From: Alphaproteobacteria bacterium
GTDB taxonomy: Bacteria > Pseudomonadota > Alphaproteobacteria > Rhizobiales > Hyphomicrobiaceae
Direction: 5' to 3'
DNA: 21,318 bases
Assembly: GCA_005888525.1 (NCBI GenBank)
Contig: VBAB01000458.1
Span: 1-21,318 of the forward strand
Positions 16,099-21,318 of the stretch are shown piece by piece; position 1 is the stretch's first letter; each line of letters starts with the position of its first letter. Under the pieces are notes generated by a model, which worked only from the letters and a program-made list of their open reading frames with translations, did no database searches and was not told where the DNA came from. A program made the translations under genes and the position numbers.

Positions 16099-18666
16099 AT
16101 GAGACCGACGCCGATCCTTCCCCCGCCGGTCCTGCCCAGGAAGAGGCGGCGACGGCGCAGCTGGCTGTTGGGCCTGCTCGGCTTCGGCTTTGCCTCGGGC
16201 GTCGTCATGTTCGTGGCCGCCGCCGGGGTGGTCGGCTTCTTCGTGTGGAAGGCCTCGCGCGATCTGCCCGACTACGAGAGCCTCGCCAAGTACGAGCCGC
16301 CGGTCATGACGCGCATCCATGCGCACGACGGCAGCCTGATGGCGGAGTACGCGCGCGAGCGGCGCATCTTCGTGCCGATCAACGTGGTGCCGAAGCTGGT
16401 CATCGCCGCCTACCTGTCGGCGGAGGACAAGCGCTTCTACGAGCACGGGGGTCTCGATTTCACCGGCATCGGGCGCGCCGGCTACAAGTTCCTCACCAAT
16501 ATCGTGAACCGCTCGGACCGGCGCACGGAGGGTGCATCGACCATCACGCAGCAGGTGGCCAAGAACTTCCTGCTGTCGAGCGACCGCACGCTCGAGCGCA
16601 AGCTCAAAGAGGCGATCCTCGCCATCCGTATCGAGCGCGCCTACCCGAAGGACAAGATCCTCGAGCTCTACCTCAACGAGATCTATCTCGGCATGGGCTC
16701 CTACGGCGTGGCTGCCGCCGCGCTCAACTACTTCAACAAGGAGCTGAGGGATCTCGACATCGAGGAGACCGCCTACCTGGCGGCGCTGCCGAAGGCACCC
16801 AACAACTATCATCCCTTCCGCCGGGCCAAGGAAGCGACCGCCCGGCGCAACTGGATCATCGACCAGATGGCCGACTTCGGCGCCATCTCCGGCGAGCAGG
16901 CCAAGCTAGCCAAGGCCAAGCCGCTCAAGGTCAACATCCGCCCGCTCGGCACGCAGATCTATGCCGCCGACTACTTCGCCGAGGACGTGCGCCGCACGCT
17001 CGTCACCAACTTCGGCGAGGACGGACTCTACGGCCACGCGGAGCGGTCTGCCACGGGCGACGGGCGCATCAACGGCGGCCTTTCGGTGCGCACCACGCTC
17101 GATCCCAACCTGCAGCGCATGGCGCGCCGGGCGCTGATCGACGGCCTCGTCACCTTCGATCGCGAGAAGGGCTGGCGCGGCCCGGTGCAGAAGATCGACA
17201 TCGCCGGCGATTGGGGTGCGGCGCTGACCGGCATCGAGGTTGCCGGCGACCTGGCGCCCTGGCGCCTCGGCGTCGTCATCGAGGCACAGAAGACCAAGGC
17301 GGTGGTGGGCCTGCGGCCGGCGCGCCAGACGGACGGCAACCTGGCGGCAGAGCGCGAGGCGGTGGAGATTCCCTTCGAGGAGGTGAAGTGGGCGCGCTCG
17401 GGCCGCGCCCCGCCCAAGACCATCGCCGACGTGCTCGCCCCCGGCGACGTCATCTGGGTGGCGCCCAAGGACCCCAACAAGCCCGCCGGCATCTGGTCGC
17501 TGATGCAGATCCCCGAGGTGGGCGGCGGCCTCGTCGCCATGGACCCGCACACGGGCCGCGTGCACGCCGTGGTGGGCGGCTTCTCCTTCGCCACCAGCCA
17601 ATTCGACCGCGCCTTGCAGGCCAAGCGACAGCCGGGCTCGGCCTTCAAGCCGCTGGTCTACACCGCCGCGCTCGACAACGGCTACAAGCCGACCAGCATC
17701 GTGCTCGATGCGCCAATCGAGATCGACCAGGGCCCCGGCAAGGAGGTCTGGCAGCCCAAGAACTACGACGGCTCCTCGGCATTCGGACCCTCCACGCTGC
17801 GGCTCGGCATCGAGAAGTCGCGCAACCAGATGACCGTGCGGCTGGCGCAGGACATGGGCATGCCGCTGATCGTGGAGTATGCCAAGCGCTTCGGAGTCTA
17901 CGACGATCTGCTCCCCGTGCTCGCCATGTCGCTGGGCGCCGGCGAGACGACGCTGCTGCGCATGTGCGCGGCCTATTCGGTGCTGGCCAACGGCGGCAAG
18001 CAGGTGCAGCCGACCCTGATCGACCGCATCCAGGACCGCTGGGGCCACTCGGTGTGGCGCCACGACAAGCGCGAGTGCAAGGACTGCAAGGTGGAGAAGT
18101 GGCAGGGCCAGCCCGAGCCGGTGCTCGCCGAGGACCGCAAGCAGATCATCGACCCGCACTCCGCCTATCAGATGACCTCGATGATGGAGGGCGTCGTGCA
18201 GCGCGGCACCGCCACCATCATCAGCAAGATGCTCCCCAACGTGCCGATCGCCGGCAAGACCGGCACCACCAACGACGAGAAGGACGCCTGGTTCATCGGC
18301 TACACGCCCGACCTCGTGGTGGGCGTGTTCATCGGCTACGATTCACCCAAGCACCTCGGCAAGGGCATGACCGGCGGCCACGTGGCGGCGCCCGTGTTCG
18401 GCAACTTCATGAAGATGGCGCTGGCCGACAAGAAGGCCGTGCCCTTCCGCATTCCGCCCGGCATCAAGCTCGTCCGCGTCAGCCTGCGCACGGGGCTGCG
18501 CACCCAGGGCGGCGAGCCCGATTCGGTACAGGAAGCCTTCAAGCCGTACGAGGAGCCGGATGACGCCTTCTCGGTGATCGGTTTCACCAACGAGAGCGGC
18601 GGCTTCTTCACCGGCGACCAGCCGGACACGCCCCGAGGCATGAGCGCCGGCCGCGGGGTGTATTGA
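16099..18666 (+). CDS. mrcA: penicillin-binding protein 1A (class A PBP)
   Basis: This bifunctional peptidoglycan synthase has 855 residues, close to E. coli PBP1a. It has a cytoplasmic Arg-rich start, one membrane anchor at about 22-50, a GT51 glycosyltransferase domain at about 72-250 (catalytic Glu109 in SAEDKRFYEHGG, and EGASTITQQVAKN at 144-156), an OB-like PBP1a insert at about 330-470 and the transpeptidase domain at about 475-770. Transpeptidase motifs are Ser514 in GSAFKP (SxxK), SRN at 574-576 and KTGT at 720-723, so both activities should be intact. The C-terminus has a short Gly/Arg-rich tail. The start at 16099 gives the complete anchor, although its ribosome site is weak. The amidase gene ends 236 bases upstream on the same strand, and an inverted repeat occupies the leader. 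Position next to an amidase and rne is a familiar alphaproteobacterial arrangement. Confidence 0.96.
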   Translation: MRPTPILPPPVLPRKRRRRRSWLLGLLGFGFASGVVMFVAAAGVVGFFVWKASRDLPDYESLAKYEPPVMTRIHAHDGSLMAEYARERRIFVPINVVPKLVIAAYLSAEDKRFYEHGGLDFTGIGRAGYKFLTNIVNRSDRRTEGASTITQQVAKNFLLSSDRTLERKLKEAILAIRIERAYPKDKILELYLNEIYLGMGSYGVAAAALNYFNKELRDLDIEETAYLAALPKAPNNYHPFRRAKEATARRNWIIDQMADFGAISGEQAKLAKAKPLKVNIRPLGTQIYAADYFAEDVRRTLVTNFGEDGLYGHAERSATGDGRINGGLSVRTTLDPNLQRMARRALIDGLVTFDREKGWRGPVQKIDIAGDWGAALTGIEVAGDLAPWRLGVVIEAQKTKAVVGLRPARQTDGNLAAEREAVEIPFEEVKWARSGRAPPKTIADVLAPGDVIWVAPKDPNKPAGIWSLMQIPEVGGGLVAMDPHTGRVHAVVGGFSFATSQFDRALQAKRQPGSAFKPLVYTAALDNGYKPTSIVLDAPIEIDQGPGKEVWQPKNYDGSSAFGPSTLRLGIEKSRNQMTVRLAQDMGMPLIVEYAKRFGVYDDLLPVLAMSLGAGETTLLRMCAAYSVLANGGKQVQPTLIDRIQDRWGHSVWRHDKRECKDCKVEKWQGQPEPVLAEDRKQIIDPHSAYQMTSMMEGVVQRGTATIISKMLPNVPIAGKTGTTNDEKDAWFIGYTPDLVVGVFIGYDSPKHLGKGMTGGHVAAPVFGNFMKMALADKKAVPFRIPPGIKLVRVSLRTGLRTQGGEPDSVQEAFKPYEEPDDAFSVIGFTNESGGFFTGDQPDTPRGMSAGRGVY

Positions 18667-18695
18667 AGGTCGCCTGCCGCGGCTTCGACCTCGTC

Positions 18696-18750
18696 CTGAG
18701 CTTGTCGAAGGACGGGCGGCATCCTCCAAGCCACGCTTCGACAGGCTCAG
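18696..18750. repeat. inverted repeat CTGAGCTTGTCGAAG / CTTCGACAGGCTCAG
   Basis: The two 15-base arms, 18696-18710 and 18736-18750, pair with one mismatch and leave a 25-base loop. Very similar CTTCGACAAGCTCAGG palindromes are abundant dispersed intergenic repeats in many proteobacterial genomes. The element begins 30 bases after the mrcA stop and may end its transcript. Confidence 0.75.
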
Positions 18751-18794
18751 CGCGGGGTTGGAGAGTACCGTCGCACCTACACTTCGCAGCAGCA

Positions 18795-18832
18795 TGTAGG
18801 TTGGGGTCCAGCGAAGCGCCGACCCAACGCAA
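18795..18832. repeat. GTAGGTTGGGGTC...GACCCAACGC palindromic repeat
   Basis: TTGGGGTC at 18801-18808 pairs with GACCCAA at 18821-18827 around a centre containing CCAGCGAAGCGCC. This pattern matches a widespread class of bacterial intergenic palindromes built on GTTGGG...CCCAAC with a GCGAAGCG centre. No gene is associated with it. Confidence 0.65.
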
Positions 18833-18872
18833 GTCCAGACCGCCGCCTACAATTGTCTGTGCCGATGATGCA

Positions 18873-19066
18873 TCAGAACTTCTTGCCGATGCCGGCTTGC
18901 TTCAAGACTTCGTTGGCTGTGTGACGCGACTTGATCTTGCTGTCGACTGTGACGTGGCGTTTGGTGATGGGGCTCCACCAAATCTCATGGTCGCCCTTTC
19001 CGGCACGCTCGAAGCGGCAGCCGTGCTCTTGGAGAAACTTGCGAACTCACGCTCGTAGCCAGCCAT
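18873..19066 (-). pseudogene. hicA: HicA-family mRNA interferase toxin, interrupted by a one-base frameshift
   Basis: The minus-strand frame ending at TGA 18873 encodes FLQEHGCRFERAGKGDHE..., then WWSP, KSRHTANEVLKQAGIGKKF, the HicA fold with its catalytic His in GDHE. Its natural start, ATG 19066 (MAGYERE), lies in a different frame; the span is 194 bases, one short of a multiple of three. Adding one base after the GAG at about 19049 restores GYEREVRKFLQEHG, as in related HicA proteins of about 64 residues. In the given sequence the toxin frame has a TGA just upstream and no good start, so it is either inactivated or mis-sequenced. The antitoxin gene ends 12 bases upstream. An active toxin would cleave mRNA; loss of the toxin with retention of the antitoxin is a common fate. 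Confidence 0.75.
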
Positions 19067-19078
19067 CGGGGCCGGCCA

Positions 19079-19324
19079 TCAGGGAAAGTGTGGATTTGCA
19101 ACGCGGGCGGTTTGTTGAGCAACGATATGCACCGGAATCTCCGGAAGGTCGGAGTGCTCCCCATTCAGCTCCAACAACTCCGCCACCATGGCAAGCACCT
19201 TCCCGCGCAGGGCCTCGAGCGTGTCTGCCTCGGTGGCGAGCCCATCGATGTCGCTGCTGGTGGCCACCCAGACCTTGGCCTCATCGTCCCAGTCGGCTCG
19301 CACAATGATGGTAGAATGCTTCAT
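19079..19324 (-). CDS. hicB: HicB-like antitoxin, DUF1902 family
   Basis: This 81-residue protein shows the DUF1902/HicB-type alpha-beta fold: a strand with IIVRADWDDEAKVWVATSSD (6-25), then IDGLATEADTLEALRGKV and a helix MVAELLEL. Proteins of this family pair with HicA toxins and neutralise them by covering the active site. No DNA-binding domain is visible, since the protein stops soon after the partial RNase-H-like fold. ATG at 19324 is preceded by a good ribosome site (GAGGA, seven bases away). The gene is divergent from prfB and lies immediately upstream of the damaged hicA. The order antitoxin-then-toxin is one of the two arrangements known for hic modules. Confidence 0.85.
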   Translation of the reverse strand: MKHSTIIVRADWDDEAKVWVATSSDIDGLATEADTLEALRGKVLAMVAELLELNGEHSDLPEIPVHIVAQQTARVANPHFP

Positions 19325-19443
19325 CTGTGGTCCTCAGCACGTCGAAACGCGCCCTATTCATATGGGTACGCAGACCCGAGCATACCGCAATACGCAAGTT
19401 GCCGCCTACCCGACAACGGTCGCGGCCCGGAAGACCGGTAACG

Positions 19444-19472
19444 TTTACACGACTCTGCCGGTTACTTATATG
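19444..19472 (+). promoter_or_regulatory. candidate promoter for prfB
   Basis: TTTACA (19444-19449) matches the -35 consensus at five of six positions, and TATATG (19467-19472), or TTATAT one base earlier, forms a -10-like box after a 16-17 base spacer. The predicted start near 19479 leaves a leader of about 30 bases before the AGGAGG ribosome site and ATG 19509. The stretch is visibly AT-richer than its surroundings. Confidence 0.45.
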
Positions 19473-19508
19473 AGCTTGGCACCACGGACCATCACCAGGA
19501 GGCCGCCC

Positions 19509-20639
19509 ATGCGCGCCGAAGTCGAGAAGCTCGCCGAATCCATCCGCCAGTCGTTGGCGCTGCTGCGGAGGCATCTTTGACTGGGATAGCGCGCCCGCGC
19601 GCCTGGCCGAGCTGAACAAGCGAGCCGAGGACCCCAACCTCTGGAGCAACCCGCAGGCGGCGCAGAAGGTGATGCGCCAGCGCCAGGCGCTCGAGCGCTC
19701 GATGGCCGGCTACAAGAGGCTCGAGCGCGAGCTCGACGATGCCACGACCCTGATCGAGCTCGGCGAATCGGAGGACGACGCGGCCTCCGTCGAGGAAGGC
19801 GAGGCCGGCCTGCGCAAGCTCGCCGAGGAGGCCCGCCGCCAGGAGGTGGAGGCGCTGCTCTCGGGCGAGGCCGACGGCAACGACACGTACGTGGAGGTCC
19901 ACGCTGGCGCCGGCGGCACCGAGAGCCAGGACTGGGCCGAGATGCTCTCGCGCATGTACGCGCGCTGGGCCGAGAACCACGACTACAAGGTGTCGCTGAT
20001 CGAGCAGAGCGCGGGCGAAGAGGCCGGCATCAAGTCGGCGACGCTGCAGATCAAGGGCGAGAACGCCTACGGCTGGCTCAAGACCGAATCGGGGGTGCAC
20101 CGGCTGGTGCGCATCTCGCCCTACGACAGCAACGCGCGCCGGCACACCTCCTTTGCCAGCGTGTGGGTGTTTCCCGTGGTCGACGAGAACATCGAGATCG
20201 ACATCAAGGAGAGCGACTGCCGCGTCGACACCTATCGCGCCTCCGGCGCCGGCGGCCAGCACGTGAACACCACCGACTCGGCGGTGCGCATCACGCACTT
20301 GCCCACCAACATCGCGGTGGCGAGCCAGCAGGAGCGCTCCCAGATCAAGAACCGCGCCATCGCCTGGGCCATGCTGAAGTCGCGCCTCTACGAGCTGGAG
20401 CTGAAAAAGCGCGAGGAGAGGCCAACGCCGCCGCCGCCTCCAAGACCGAGATCGGCTGGGGCCACCAGATCCGCTCCTACGTGCTGCAGCCCTACCAGCT
20501 GGTCAAGGACCTGCGCACCGGCACCCAGAGCACCGACCCGCAAAAGGTGCTCGGCGGCGACATCGACGCCTTCCTCGAGACGGCGCTGGCGCAGAAGATG
20601 TCCGGCGCCGGACCGGCGAAGGTGGAGGATTTGGATTAG
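19509..20639 (+). CDS. prfB: peptide chain release factor 2, with programmed +1 frameshift and a second frame break
   Basis: RF2 ends translation at UGA and UAA. ATG 19509 has a perfect AGGAGG site (19497-19502) and starts a 23-codon frame ending CTT TGA (19575-19580). Decoding continues +1 at GAC 19579 as DWDSAPARLAELNKRAEDPNLW. The stop is set in the classic signal: a GGAGG Shine-Dalgarno-like sequence just before CTTTGAC. The codon-recognition tripeptide is SPY at about 203-205 (SPF in E. coli), and GGQ is at about 248-250. At about 20413-20421 the frame shifts again: KKREE is followed by a wrong tail, while the true C-terminus (ANAAAASKTEIGWGHQIRSY...) continues in another frame to TAG 20637. 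One missing base (GAGGAG-AG) explains it. Because RF2 is essential, an error in the sequence is the likeliest cause. Restored, the protein has about 375 residues. Confidence 0.93.
19567..19581 (+). promoter_or_regulatory. RF2 programmed +1 frameshift signal
   Basis: CGG AGG CAT CTT TGA C contains the internal Shine-Dalgarno-like GGAGG three bases upstream of the CTT-TGA-C slip site, the standard spacing in bacterial prfB. When RF2 is scarce, the ribosome pauses at TGA, the tRNA slips from CUU to UUU and reading continues in the +1 frame at GAC. This makes RF2 regulate its own synthesis. Confidence 0.95.
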
Positions 20640-20712
20640 GGGCTGCAGGGTGCACCGCGCGGCAGGTCATACCGATGTGCGTCGGTTCCGGCTCGCGTTG
20701 CTACAAGTTCGA

Positions 20713-21174
20713 CGTCATCCCCGCGCAGGCGCAGGGGTGTCCGGGGAACAGGTCGCCGACTTCGCGTTGCTGGCTCGGTCTTTGCGCCACGCGAACTGCC
20801 GTGCCGACGCAGGGGCCGCGAGGTCGCCTCCCCCTATGACGAAGGCATTGCCTTCGTCATGAGGAGGGGGGAGGACGGTGCGTCCGCGGTTTGGACCGGC
20901 CATCGCCGACCTTGCCGCGCATGCGACAGCCGGTCCAAGCCGCTGGACGCACCTGGTGGGGGTGACGGGCCGCACCCGCGACAAACACCCCCACCTCGGA
21001 ACGCCATCGGACTTAGCTCGCCTGTCAGCGAGCGAGATGAGCGTTGCGATTGGCGAGCTAAGCCCGTGGCATTCCGTCCTCCCCCCTCGTACGTGCCGAA
21101 GGTGAGCCTTCGGCACAGGGGGAGGCGAAGACGTGCGCAAAGTTTCCCCGGACACCCCTGCGCGCAGGCGGGGA
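20713..21174. repeat. nested multi-arm inverted-repeat element
   Basis: Outer arms at 20713-20749 and 21142-21174 pair over most of the core CCCCGGACACCCCTGCGC. Inside them, a second pair of arms, 20827-20878 and 21074-21125, is mutually complementary, and each arm also folds alone: 20836-20860 is a 25-base near-perfect palindrome, and 21093-21102 pairs with 21107-21116. Inside these lie two more stem-loops: 20880-20900 with 20929-20950, and 20997-21022 with 21052-21076. The result is a branched, cloverleaf-like layout with no coding capacity. It could be a structured dispersed element, a MITE-like remnant or several repeats inserted into each other. Confidence 0.75.
20836..20860. terminator. 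perfect 12-bp palindrome, possible terminator or attenuator
   Basis: ATGACGAAGGCA (20836-20847) and TGCCTTCGTCAT (20849-20860) are exact complements around a single T. In RNA this would be a strong hairpin. It lies about 200 bases after the prfB stop and is not followed by a T-run, so intrinsic termination is not assured; it may simply be part of the larger repeat element. Confidence 0.4.
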
Positions 21175-21218
21175 CCGGGGACCCTCGCAACTTTCCGCAC
21201 CTGCAACGGCTCGGTGTC

Positions 21219-21246
21219 GTGGGTGCCGGCCTGCGCGGGCATGACG
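21219..21246 (-). repeat. CGTCATGCCCGCGCAGG dispersed repeat copy, inverted
   Basis: Read on the minus strand, this block matches the start of the outer arm at 20713-20737 (CGTCATCCCCGCGCAGGC...) with few differences. CGTCAT-CCCGCGCAGGCGGG-type sequences are among the most common dispersed intergenic repeats in proteobacteria. The inverted copy lies just outside the nested element. Confidence 0.6.
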
Positions 21247-21318
21247 TTGGCGAAGGATGAAGGGTCAATACATCCGCTCAACGGAATCACATCGTCGGAT
21301 TGGCGTACGGCCCGCCCA

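Larger units (their letters stand above)
18667..18872. other. Intergenic region with two dispersed-type palindromes
   Basis: The 206 bases between the mrcA stop and the broken hicA gene contain no gene. They hold an inverted repeat (18696-18710 with 18736-18750) and a second palindromic block (18795-18832), listed separately. Either could end transcription from mrcA or from hicA. Confidence 0.6.
20640..21318. other. Gene-free region with nested inverted repeats
   Basis: No frame in these 679 bases has protein-like composition, and none of the long frames has a believable start. The region is instead filled with nested inverted repeats, listed separately, plus copies of a CGTCAT-CCCGCGCAGG dispersed repeat. 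An ATG at 21257 opens a frame to the right edge, but it is too short to judge. Confidence 0.6.

Noticed and set aside
18667..19324. A mobile element carrying the toxin-antitoxin genes
   Set aside because: No transposase, integrase, terminal inverted repeats or target duplication was found; the flanking palindromes are of common dispersed types.
20404..20412. AAAAAG as a programmed -1 slip site in prfB
   Set aside because: The in-frame heptamer is G-AAA-AAG rather than A-AAA-AAG, and slipping there would replace the conserved REE residues; a missing G downstream explains the data better.
20713..21174. CRISPR array
   Set aside because: The repeats are inverted and nested rather than regularly spaced direct repeats, and no cas genes are present.
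20859..21260. 133-codon forward frame after prfB
   Set aside because: It runs through several inverted repeats, which force its sequence; Arg/Pro-rich content and no ribosome site argue against coding.
21257..21318. ATG opening a frame to the right edge
   Set aside because: Only about 20 codons are visible, with no homology cue; it could be the start of a gene but cannot be supported.

Overview
The window is GC-rich, gene-dense and bacterial, and it reads as an alphaproteobacterial chromosome, most likely Hyphomicrobiales (Rhizobiales) or a close relative. The evidence is an NDUFA12-type complex I accessory protein beside a DUF2155 periplasmic protein, an accB-accC-aat cluster with aroQ, a dsbA-like gene and an M48 protease gene, and an rne / amidase / mrcA / prfB run. 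RNase E carries a long Ala/Glu-rich insert in its S1 region, typical of alphaproteobacteria. No rRNA, tRNA, CRISPR array, transposase, integrase or phage gene was seen.

Layout. (1) 1-1289, plus strand: the tail of an unidentified gene, then NDUFA12 and the DUF2155 protein. (2) 1350-1465: a G/C-rich inverted repeat between convergent genes. (3) 1517-9102, minus strand, in transcription order: M48 metalloprotease, DsbA-like thiol oxidoreductase, aroQ, accB, accC, aat, then a fusion of a GNAT acetyltransferase with a HisC-like PLP aminotransferase. These cover envelope quality control, shikimate synthesis, the biotin carboxylase half of acetyl-CoA carboxylase and N-end-rule tagging. (4) 9352-10560, plus strand: a class I aminotransferase. 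(5) 10561-10865: a repeat-bearing spacer with a possible 46-residue ORF. (6) 10866-13706, minus strand: rne. A 785-bp gap separates it from the divergent envelope genes. (7) 14492-18666, plus strand: N-acetylmuramoyl-L-alanine amidase and penicillin-binding protein 1A. (8) 18667-19324: palindromic repeats and a DUF1902/HicB-HicA toxin-antitoxin pair on the minus strand, with hicA broken. (9) 19509-20639, plus strand: prfB, with its classic programmed +1 frameshift and a second, unexpected frame break. (10) 20640-21318: no convincing gene, but a striking nested set of inverted repeats.

Most of the window is conserved housekeeping and envelope biology. The points most worth a second look are the GNAT-aminotransferase fusion set inside an otherwise conserved cluster, the one-base breaks in both prfB and hicA (each explained by one missing G), the roughly 460-bp nested palindromic element after prfB, a perfect 37-bp direct repeat flanking the aminotransferase/rne spacer, and the long rne leader region. 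I did not find a clear undescribed multi-gene system.
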